Source: Parcubacteria group bacterium GW2011_GWA2_47_21
GTDB lineage: Bacteria > Patescibacteriota > Minisyncoccia > Phycocordibacterales > DSPV01
Direction: 5' to 3'
Length of the DNA stretch: 45,593 nucleotides
NCBI GenBank assembly: GCA_001000545.1
Contig: LCOC01000001.1
Span: 1 to 45,593 of the forward strand
In this document: positions 25,853 to 33,439 of the stretch, in pieces
How the letters are laid out: each line of letters opens with the position of its first letter
How positions within the stretch are numbered: position 1 is the stretch's first letter
Notes under the pieces: model-generated
Told to the model about the DNA's origin: nothing
Databases searched by the model: none
What the model saw: the letters and a program-made list of their open reading frames with translations, nothing else
Position numbers and translations under genes: made by a program

Positions 25853-26740
25853 TTACGATTTTTCAATCACTCTGAGTTTGGCGCTCCGCGCTCTGGGGTT
25901 TGCTTTCACCTCGTCCGGGGAAGGCGCGATTGGTTTTTTTACGATTGGCGTTCCCCTGCCCTCTCTCGCCAAATCGCGAAAAAAATTCTTGACGATTCTG
26001 TCTTCCAAACTGTGAAAAGAGATAACGGCAATCCGTCCGCCTTGAGGGATGGTTTCAAACGCCTTGCGAAGACCTTGGGAGAGGGCGTTAAGCTCGTCAT
26101 TCACCTTGATGCGGAGCGCTTGAAAGACCTTGGTCGCGGGGTGGATTCTGGTTTTACTCCGAGGAACGCTGGCCGAAACTATCGCCGCCAATTCGCCGGA
26201 GGTCTCTATCGGCTTCTTCTTTCTGGCGAGAACGATAGCCGCGGCGATTCTCCTGCCGAATCTTTCCTCTCCGTAACGCCAGAATATTTCCCGAAGTTCT
26301 TCTTCGCTTGATTGGTTGACCACATCGCGAGCCGTCAGAGTCAATCCGGCCATCGGATGAGCGTCAAAGGTCATAAGCAGCGGTTCGTTTTTCCGAAAAC
26401 TGAAGCCGCGGCCTGACTCTTCCAATTGGTTTGAAGAAAGGCCTAAATCAAAAATTATTTTCGTCGGCGAAATGCCAAGTTCGCTTAACGCTTCATCCAA
26501 ATCCCGAAAATTCTTTTTAACCGGCAGAAAAAGGCAATTCTGGCTTTTAAGCCGCTCTTGAGCCCGCTCTAAAGCGTCGGCGTCGGCGTCCAATCCAATG
26601 ATGGTTCCCCTGCCGCCAAGCCGCCGGCAAATAAGCTCGCTCGCGCCGCCGCCGCCAACCGTCGCGTCCAAGACCACATCGCCTTCCCGAAGGGCAAGCG
26701 AATCAACGGTCTCCGAAAGTAAGACGCTTTGGTGAATCAT
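25853..26740 (-). CDS. rsmH: 16S rRNA (cytosine1402-N4)-methyltransferase
   Basis: MIHQSVLLSETVDSL...VVLDATVGGGGAS; FDLGLSSNQLE; IHPATKVFQALRIKVNDEL; FHSLEDRIVKNFF. Confidence 0.96.
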   Translation of the reverse strand: MIHQSVLLSETVDSLALREGDVVLDATVGGGGASELICRRLGGRGTIIGLDADADALERAQERLKSQNCLFLPVKKNFRDLDEALSELGISPTKIIFDLGLSSNQLEESGRGFSFRKNEPLLMTFDAHPMAGLTLTARDVVNQSSEEELREIFWRYGEERFGRRIAAAIVLARKKKPIETSGELAAIVSASVPRSKTRIHPATKVFQALRIKVNDELNALSQGLRKAFETIPQGGRIAVISFHSLEDRIVKNFFRDLAREGRGTPIVKKPIAPSPDEVKANPRARSAKLRVIEKS

Positions 26741-27171
26741 AAAACGCCCACTTGACCTAATTTCTCCGCCAAAGCGTCGGCCTTATGTTCAACCTCTTCT
26801 TTGTAGGAGCGCCAGGCTTTTTCATCCCAAATTTCCGCCCGGCCCTGAACGCCTACGATGGCCACTCGGCCGGACAATTTCGCGCGTTCAGCTAAGAATT
26901 CCGGAATGAGAATGCGGCCGATGGAATCAATTTCCGCTTCCACCGCCCCGCCGAATATAAAACGGCTGAAACTCCGCGAGTCGGATTGAAGCATGGAGGA
27001 CTCGGCAAGCTTGGCGGAAATTTCTTGCCATTGCTCCAAAGTAAAAACAAAGAGACAACCGTCAAGGCCCGGCGTTATAACCACCTTCTTTCCCATTTCC
27101 GCCCTGAACTTGGCCGGCAAAGAAAGGCGGTTTTTGTCATCTATGGTGTGGATGTATTCGCCGATAAGCAT
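26737..27171 (-). CDS. mraZ: Transcriptional regulator MraZ
   Basis: MLIGEYIHTIDDKNRLSLPAKFRAEMG, two AbrB-like halves. Confidence 0.94.
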   Translation of the reverse strand: MLIGEYIHTIDDKNRLSLPAKFRAEMGKKVVITPGLDGCLFVFTLEQWQEISAKLAESSMLQSDSRSFSRFIFGGAVEAEIDSIGRILIPEFLAERAKLSGRVAIVGVQGRAEIWDEKAWRSYKEEVEHKADALAEKLGQVGVL

Positions 27172-27286
27172 TATGAGGTGCGCTCCCCCGCGCAATCCCG
27201 AAAAAACGGGATTGCGCGAAGTTCTTTTGAAGCGCGCTAAAGTTGACTAAACGCGTGCGATACGAAACGAACCGCGCTAGCTTGTG

Positions 27287-27341
27287 TTTCCCACAATTTC
27301 CCACTCAGTGTAATTTATACACCACTTTCTACCACTTGCAA
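27287..27341 (-). promoter_or_regulatory. mraZ promoter with four MraZ-box-like repeats
   Basis: Minus strand: TTGCAA - N16 - TATAAAT; GTGG repeats AAGTGGTAG/AAAGTGGTG within the spacer and AGTGGGAAA/TGTGGGAAA downstream, each pair spaced 10 bp. Confidence 0.7.
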
Positions 27342-27346
27342 GCCAG

Positions 27347-27355
27347 TTATCCACA
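27347..27355 (+). promoter_or_regulatory. DnaA-box consensus sequence
   Basis: TTATCCACA exact; near-box TTATCCCCA at 27498-27506. Confidence 0.5.
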
Positions 27356-27577
27356 GCTAATGTGGAATAGACACGCCTGCCTGCCCCGCTGGGGCGGTAG
27401 GATGGGAACTACGCCGAACTAACGCGGAGATTCTTTACGAGTTTGGGTTTTGAGATTCATTTAAGGCCTGGAAATTATGATTTGGGAGTTTGAAAAATTA
27501 TCCCCACCTTCCCCACAGTTTATTCATATTTTCCGTTTGCCCACCGAAAAACCCTTTGTGGTAAAATTGGTTTCCCA

Positions 27578-28996
27578 ATGGCCGACTTCAAGACAAAAAA
27601 TCAAATCCAAGTACCGTCCACCTTTCTCCGGCTTCCACCGCAGAGTATTGAAGCCGAACAGGCCTGCTTGGGCTCCATTATGCTCCGGCCCGAGGCGATG
27701 AATGAGGTGTTGGATATCATTTCTCCCGCTTCCTTTTACGCCGAACGCAACAAGCTGATTTACGCCGCGATGCTGGAGCTTTTTGCCAAAAGCCGGCCGA
27801 TTGACCTCCTTTCCATCTCTACCTTGCTTGGCGAAAAGAAAGAGTTGGAAAGGGTCGGCGGGGCAAGTTATATAACGGAGCTGGTGGACAGCGTGCCCGC
27901 CGCTTCCAACGCCTCGCACTACGCGTCAATCGTTAGAAAGAAACACCTGCTTCGCGAACTTATCTCTGCCGCGGAATATGTGGCCAATCTGGGATTTGCC
28001 GAGGAGGGCGAATTGGAAGAAATCATTGACCGCGCTGAAAAGCGGATTTTTGAAATCAGCCGGGTCGGCAGGCCGGAGACCGTTGTTGAATTTAATCGCG
28101 CGCTCGCCGAGGCCTGGGAGCGGCTTGACCGGCTCCATAAATCAAAAGACGAACTCCGCGGCATCCGAACCGGTTTCAAGGAACTGGACAATCTGCTCGC
28201 CGGTTTCCAAAAATCCGATTTGATAATTTTAGCCGCTCGGCCTTCTATGGGAAAAACCGCTTTGGCGTTAGATATCGCGAGGCAAACCGCCGTGCTTCAC
28301 GGCACGCCAGTCGGCATTTTTTCTCTGGAAATGAGCTCGGCTCAATTGGTTGACAGAATGCTCGCAGCCGAGGCCAGAGTGAGTGCTTGGCATCTTCGCA
28401 CCGGCCGAATTCAAAGCGACGGCGATTTCGGAAAAATCCGCGATTCTCTAGACCGCTTGTCCCGCGCTCCGATTTACATTGACGACCAGCCCGGCAACAA
28501 CATCTTAAAGATACGCTCGGTCGCCAGGCGGCTTAAGATTGAAAAAGGATTGGGACTCATCGTGGTTGATTATCTCCAACTGATGGCGCCGACCATAACT
28601 CGTTCTAGCGATTCCATGGTTCAGCAAGTCACGGAAATTTCCCGCTCGCTCAAACACTTGGCGAGAGAGCTTGATACGCCAGTGCTGGCGCTCTCCCAAC
28701 TATCGCGCGCCGTGGAAAGCCGTGGCGGCAGGCCGCGGCTTTCCGACCTTCGCGATTCGGGCTCAATAGAACAAGATGCCGACGTGGTAATGTTCATTCA
28801 CCGCGAGGATAAATATAAAGAGGATTCCGCCAAGCCAAATATCGCCGAAATTCTAGTGGAGAAGCACCGCAACGGCCCGACCGGCAAAGTGGAATTATAT
28901 TTTGACGATAAAAAAGCCACTTTCTTAAGTTTGGAGAAGGGCGATTTTGGCGGAGGGGAGAACGCGGCGGCGGATAACGGCGCGGAGGTGTTCTAA
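27578..28996 (+). CDS. dnaB: Replicative DNA helicase
   Basis: PQSIEAEQACLGSIM N-terminus; RPSMGKTALALDIARQ Walker A; GLIVVDYLQLM; SQLSRAVESR. Confidence 0.97.
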   Translation: MADFKTKNQIQVPSTFLRLPPQSIEAEQACLGSIMLRPEAMNEVLDIISPASFYAERNKLIYAAMLELFAKSRPIDLLSISTLLGEKKELERVGGASYITELVDSVPAASNASHYASIVRKKHLLRELISAAEYVANLGFAEEGELEEIIDRAEKRIFEISRVGRPETVVEFNRALAEAWERLDRLHKSKDELRGIRTGFKELDNLLAGFQKSDLIILAARPSMGKTALALDIARQTAVLHGTPVGIFSLEMSSAQLVDRMLAAEARVSAWHLRTGRIQSDGDFGKIRDSLDRLSRAPIYIDDQPGNNILKIRSVARRLKIEKGLGLIVVDYLQLMAPTITRSSDSMVQQVTEISRSLKHLARELDTPVLALSQLSRAVESRGGRPRLSDLRDSGSIEQDADVVMFIHREDKYKEDSAKPNIAEILVEKHRNGPTGKVELYFDDKKATFLSLEKGDFGGGENAAADNGAEVF

Positions 28997-29002
28997 ATTT
29001 TT

Positions 29003-29623
29003 ATGAATCTGATTGATAAACTTTCAAAAATTTTTGGCGCTTTCCCGGGAGTGGGGCCAAGGCAAGCAAAAAGATTCGTTTATTTTCTGCTAAGCGATAA
29101 AAGAGGAGTAACCGCCGGTCTGCGCGAGGCACTCGCCTTGGTAGAGAAAAAAATCAGCCGGTGTAAATTCTGCGGGCGATATTTTAACGGAGAAACCAAA
29201 ACCGATATTTGCGCGGTTTGTTCCGACAAATCCCGCGACCACTCCATTTTAATGGTGGTCGCCAAGGACTTTGATTTTGAAGCGATAGAAAAAAGCGGCG
29301 CCTATAATGGATTTTATTTCGTCTTGGGCGGCACCATCCCGATTCTTTCAGATAAACCGGAGGAAAGGGTCAGAAGCAAAGAGCTATCGCAAGAAATTAA
29401 GAGACGGGTGCCGGAAGGGCTTAAAGAGATAATTTTGGCCTTGAACGCGAATCCCGAGGGCGAAAATACCACCCTTTACATTGAAAAACTGCTCACGCCG
29501 TTTAAGAGCAAAGACCTAAAAATCACCGTGCTCGGACGAGGTCTTTCCACTGGCACGGAATTAGAATACGCCGACCCGCTGACCATTAAAGAAGCCCTAT
29601 CGGGCCGTAAACCGGAGAGGTAA
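29003..29623 (+). CDS. recR: Recombination protein RecR
   Basis: FPGVGPRQAKRFVYFLL HhH, CKFCGRYFNGETKTDICAVC zinc finger, Toprim region. Confidence 0.95.
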   Translation: MNLIDKLSKIFGAFPGVGPRQAKRFVYFLLSDKRGVTAGLREALALVEKKISRCKFCGRYFNGETKTDICAVCSDKSRDHSILMVVAKDFDFEAIEKSGAYNGFYFVLGGTIPILSDKPEERVRSKELSQEIKRRVPEGLKEIILALNANPEGENTTLYIEKLLTPFKSKDLKITVLGRGLSTGTELEYADPLTIKEALSGRKPER

Positions 29624-29675
29624 CCAGCAGTCAAAACGCTCTTTACAGCCGTGAATCACGAGCGGTCTGACTACT
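29622..29675. repeat. AACC(A/G)GCAGTCA hairpin family, copy 1
   Basis: AACCAGCAGTCA...ACGCTC...GAGCGG..TGACTACT imperfect nested hairpin. Confidence 0.45.
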
Positions 29676-29688
29676 AGCGGCTACCCTG

Positions 29689-30009
29689 TTATTTTATGGA
29701 GTCAATCCGGACCTTGATATATGGCTGGCGGTGGCCCCGGCGTTTTAGATGGCGGCTTTTGGCTTTATATTTCACAACTAGAATTTTTTTTGAGCGTCCG
29801 ATTTCTTCAATTTTGCCAGAGACCTTCGCGCCGGCGATGTAAGGAGTGCCAACGGTGGTGTCTTGGCCATTATCAACCAAAAGCACCTTGTCAAAAATGA
29901 TAAGATCGCCCTCCTTGGAGGGGTCGGGTAGCTTTTCAATCTTCAAGACATCCCCGACGGAAACATCGTATTGCTTCCCGCCTGTTTGGATAACGGCAAA
30001 TTCTTTCAT
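29689..30009 (-). CDS. rplU: 50S ribosomal protein L21
   Basis: MKEFAVIQTGGKQYDVSVGDVLKIEKL; KSRHLKRRGHRQPYIKVRI. Confidence 0.95.
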   Translation of the reverse strand: MKEFAVIQTGGKQYDVSVGDVLKIEKLPDPSKEGDLIIFDKVLLVDNGQDTTVGTPYIAGAKVSGKIEEIGRSKKILVVKYKAKSRHLKRRGHRQPYIKVRIDSIK

Positions 30010-30125
30010 AAAAACATTATACATAGCCATTTTAAAAAATCAATCGGCCGGTTCGGATTGCCCGTTTCCAAAACGCCCGCCTCTGCGGCGGATAATTTGG
30101 CTTCATAACGAAACTCATTGAGACG

Positions 30126-31181
30126 CTAACCTTCCGTTTCAGGTTTTTCCAACACCGGCGCTTGAAGTTCGCCGGACGCGCCGGTGATGCGCATCACATC
30201 TTTATCAATCTTCTTAAACTCCTTGCCGGTCGCATTGTAATGATTAACCGCCACCGAGATGGCATTGCCGAGCTTGACATGGTACTCCTCATAACTTTTA
30301 AGATGCCGAGCGAGCTCCCCCACCCGCTTGATAATTTCTTTGGCCGTCTCCTCAATTTGGAGGGCCTTAAGCCCTTGCAAGACCGTTTGGAGGTAAGCGA
30401 GAAATGAGGTCGGCGAAACAATAATCACCCGATATTTGCCAGCGGCTCTCTGCACTAGATTTTCAGTGTCATCGGTTACCGCGCCGACTTTATTGGCAAG
30501 AAGGTCGTAATAAATCGCTTCATGGGGGATAAACATAAAAGCAAAATCGGTGGTGTTTTGCTCCGGCTGAATATATTTTGAGGTCTCCACAATCCGATTT
30601 TTTAAATCATTGACGAAAAGTTTTTCCAACCGCTCCTTTTCCGCCGGGTCGCGGGTTTCCGAGAGACGGTTGTAATTTTCCAGCGAGAATTTGGAATCAA
30701 TGGGAATAATTTTGTCTTTCACAAATACGGCCGCATCCACTATCGTGCCGTCCGGAAAGGGATATTGCATCTGGTAGGAATTGGGCGGCAGGACATTCTT
30801 TAGGAGGGTTTCCAAATAATATTCGCCTAAAATCCCTCGTTGTTTTGGATTTTTTAAAATATCTTGCAGATTTTGGAGTTGGTCGGCGAAAGAGATGACT
30901 TGCCGATTCGTTTCATCTAACTTAGTAAGACCCTCCGTAACATCTTTGATAAGTTTTGCCGATTCGCCGAATTGGTGGCGGATAGCGCTTGAAACCTCTT
31001 TGGTCGTCTCCCCTATCTTTTGGTCAACCGTCCGCGCCAATTCATTCATTTGCTGGAAAAGGAGTTTAAACGCCGTTTCGTCTTTTTCATTATCTTTCGG
31101 CCGGTGGGACAAGCGCCAGAGCATTACTCCATTTAACACCAACAGAAAAATCACCAGCGCGATTAAAATGCCGTTTTGCAT
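30126..31181 (-). CDS. rmuC: DNA recombination protein RmuC family
   Basis: N-terminal TM plus coiled coil; KQRGILGEYYLETLLKNVLPPNSYQMQYPFPDGTIVDAAVFVKDKIIPIDSKF. Confidence 0.92.
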   Translation of the reverse strand: MQNGILIALVIFLLVLNGVMLWRLSHRPKDNEKDETAFKLLFQQMNELARTVDQKIGETTKEVSSAIRHQFGESAKLIKDVTEGLTKLDETNRQVISFADQLQNLQDILKNPKQRGILGEYYLETLLKNVLPPNSYQMQYPFPDGTIVDAAVFVKDKIIPIDSKFSLENYNRLSETRDPAEKERLEKLFVNDLKNRIVETSKYIQPEQNTTDFAFMFIPHEAIYYDLLANKVGAVTDDTENLVQRAAGKYRVIIVSPTSFLAYLQTVLQGLKALQIEETAKEIIKRVGELARHLKSYEEYHVKLGNAISVAVNHYNATGKEFKKIDKDVMRITGASGELQAPVLEKPETEG

Positions 31182-31208
31182 AAAACAAATTATACCTTAT
31201 AATTACCA

Positions 31209-31670
31209 ATGATGTCTTTACACCAACAAATAAAATCGCAAATCAAAGAGGCCATGCTTAAGAAAGAGGCCTTGCGGCTTTCCGTCGTGCGCTCGCTTGT
31301 GGCGGCATTTACGAACGAGCTCGTGGCCAAAGGGCGAAAACCGGACGGCGAATTGACCGACGATGAAGCGCTGGCGGTAATAAAACGCGCGGTCAAACAA
31401 AGGAAGGATTCGGTTGAGCAGTTCAAAAAGGGCGGTCGGGCGGATTTGGTTGAGGCGGAAGAAGCAGAACGGAAAATTCTTGAAACTTACCTCCCCGCCC
31501 AAATGCCTCGGGAGGAAATAAAAAAAGTCGCCGAAGCGAAAAAGGCCGCGCTTGGCATTGCCGACAAGAGCAAAGCGGGCATACTAGTCGGGGCGGTGAT
31601 GAAAGAACTCAAAGGCAAAGCGGATGGGGCGGATGTAAAAATTATAGTTGAAGAATTGCTCGCGGCGTAA
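31209..31670 (+). CDS. GatB/YqeY domain-containing protein
   Basis: IKSQIKEAMLKKEALRLSVVRSLVAAF; VKQRKDSVEQFKKGGRADLVEAEEAE; LPAQMPREEI. Confidence 0.92.
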   Translation: MMSLHQQIKSQIKEAMLKKEALRLSVVRSLVAAFTNELVAKGRKPDGELTDDEALAVIKRAVKQRKDSVEQFKKGGRADLVEAEEAERKILETYLPAQMPREEIKKVAEAKKAALGIADKSKAGILVGAVMKELKGKADGADVKIIVEELLAA

Positions 31671-31705
31671 CCACTTGCCAAGTTTAATCCGTAAGACAAA
31701 AAACC

Positions 31706-31870
31706 ATGAATAAATTTGAAAAATTAGCGAGCTTGATGAGAGACGCCGTAAAGAATCCTGAAAAATATCCGGAGGCGCCGTCCGACAACAAGCCCGAAGA
31801 GGACAAGAAACGGGATGATTGGTTAAAGAAACTGGAAGATAGACAAGATAATGACAATCGGTCTTTTTAA
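31706..31870 (+). CDS. Small acidic/charged protein (54 aa), hypothetical
   Basis: ATG-TAA ORF MNKFEKLASLMRDAVKNPEKYPEAPSDNKPEEDKKRDDWLKKLEDRQDNDNRSF, not in the supplied track because of length. Confidence 0.4.
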   Translation: MNKFEKLASLMRDAVKNPEKYPEAPSDNKPEEDKKRDDWLKKLEDRQDNDNRSF

Positions 31871-31909
31871 AAAGTTTCCTCTTTATCCCTTCTCTTTCTG
31901 AAGAGCCAT

Positions 31910-31951
31910 ATTGTAAAAAAACTGATTCTGATTGTAAAAAAACTGATTCTG
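31910..31951. repeat. Exact 21-bp tandem duplication at a putative promoter
   Basis: ATTGTAAAAAAACTGATTCTG x2 followed by AATATAAT. Confidence 0.9.
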
Positions 31952-31982
31952 AATATAATTTCAGAAGACGTTTTGATTTGCC

Positions 31983-32294
31983 GTGTCTCATTACGGTAAA
32001 TCAAGACGAAGCTCCAAACCGCAACAAACCAAAAACATGCATATGGCAACAGTGATTAGCGTTTTGCGCAGGAACAAGCAGGTTCCGATTGGTGGACCGG
32101 CTCATAAAGTGAACACGACCTACGGCAACGGCGGCATCGCCGGCGGGAACCAGAAAGCCCGTCAAACCAAGGGCATTCTAGCCAGAACGGCGATTCCCAA
32201 GATTCTTCAAACTGGCTCGGGTGAACCTAACCCTCGGCCGAAAACCATCAAGCGCCCGCCCGCGCGCTGGGGTCCTGTGCCATTAAGAAGGTGA
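31983..32294 (+). CDS. Small highly basic hypothetical protein
   Basis: 103-aa K/R/G-rich ORF behind a promoter-like sequence (TTGTAA-N16-TATAAT). Confidence 0.55.
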   Translation: MSHYGKSRRSSKPQQTKNMHMATVISVLRRNKQVPIGGPAHKVNTTYGNGGIAGGNQKARQTKGILARTAIPKILQTGSGEPNPRPKTIKRPPARWGPVPLRR

Positions 32295-32296
32295 CG

Positions 32297-32872
32297 CTAA
32301 TCGCGTTTCGGCCGGACTTTTCTTAGAAAAGTCCGGCTTGTCTTTTTATTTTTCTTCAAAAGCGCAAACCTATACGGCTTATTGGCCCACACTTCGCCGG
32401 CATAATGAACGCCAACCCGAGGCAATTTTTTCACCTGCCCGCGCTTCGGCCTAAAGCCCCTATCCTCAAACCATAACCCAGACACCGGCGAAGCAATTTT
32501 GCCGTTAAGCCGCTTATCAATTTCAAGCGCTTCGGTGAGTTTGCCGGGGCCGTTAAATCCTCCCGCTCCCCGAATCAAGATGGCCGCCGGATAGTCCTTT
32601 TTCCCAACCACAACATTTAGCATCCAATACATTCCGTAAACGAAATACACATAGAGATAACTGGCGTCGCCCCACATCACTTCGTTTCGCGCCGTTTTCC
32701 CCCTAAAAGCGTGCGATGCCCTGTCCCGAAACCCATCATAAACCTCTACCTCGGTAATAGGTAAAGATATTTCCTTCACACCAACCGCCCTGACTAAGAA
32801 CTTGCCGAGAAGCTCCCGCCCGACTTTAAGCGCCGGCCGGTCAAAAAATTTCGGTTCAAGTATGACACGCAT
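32297..32872 (-). CDS. DNA-3-methyladenine glycosylase (AAG/MPG family)
   Basis: LLGKFLVRAVG; TEVEVYDGFRDRASHAFRGKTARNEVMWG; YLYVYFVYGMYWMLNVV; ILIRG. Confidence 0.92.
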   Translation of the reverse strand: MRVILEPKFFDRPALKVGRELLGKFLVRAVGVKEISLPITEVEVYDGFRDRASHAFRGKTARNEVMWGDASYLYVYFVYGMYWMLNVVVGKKDYPAAILIRGAGGFNGPGKLTEALEIDKRLNGKIASPVSGLWFEDRGFRPKRGQVKKLPRVGVHYAGEVWANKPYRFALLKKNKKTSRTFLRKVRPKRD

Positions 32873-32986
32873 ACTAAAATATTACTCCTTGCTCCTTAAA
32901 CGGCAACCGCTGAAAGGCATCGTGGCCCTTTACAAAATCTCGGGCGGGTATAATCTTCTTTACAGAAAAACAATCAATAAAAACCT

Positions 32987-33274
32987 ATGCCGAAAGTGAT
33001 TGCCTATACTGCGATGACAGACGAAGAACGAGTTGACCTTTTAATGGACACCGTTCTAAGCTACGGAAAGCATCACCCTCTCACCAGACAAAACAAACAG
33101 CGGTTGCTGGATGAATTCCACGCGTTAAGAAAGCTCGTTGAACGGCAACCAGAATTGGTTGAGGGTCTAGTCGGTGAAAGCATAACCGTGCAGGAACAAG
33201 AAGAAATTTCTCTTCCAGCAGGAAGCTGGAGAATACCCTCTATGCTTGGCGTGCCAAACGAACCCATCTTCTGA
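32987..33274 (+). CDS. Hypothetical protein (95 aa)
   Basis: ORF in non-overlapping position. Confidence 0.55.
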   Translation: MPKVIAYTAMTDEERVDLLMDTVLSYGKHHPLTRQNKQRLLDEFHALRKLVERQPELVEGLVGESITVQEQEEISLPAGSWRIPSMLGVPNEPIF

Positions 33275-33383
33275 CGCGTTGGATTATCCCAGGGCGACGG
33301 TATGAGTCCTGCTGGCGCCACTCATACTAAGGAAGAAGACGGCGACCCGGGTCCGGGGGTCTGAATCAAGACAGTAAATATCG

Positions 33384-33415
33384 CCCCGTCCGCCCGAAAG
33401 CGGACGGGGATTTTT
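33384..33415 (+). terminator. Rho-independent terminator
   Basis: CCCCGTCCGC ccgaaa GCGGACGGGG ATTTTT. Confidence 0.92.
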
Positions 33416-33439
33416 GAACCAGCAGTCAGGCCGATGGTT

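Noticed and set aside
27241-27577. Calling this the chromosomal origin
   Set aside because: Only one exact DnaA box and one near match; dnaA not in the window and no skew computed.
31209-31670. Calling this gatB
   Set aside because: Only the YqeY-type domain is present; the amidotransferase catalytic domain is absent.
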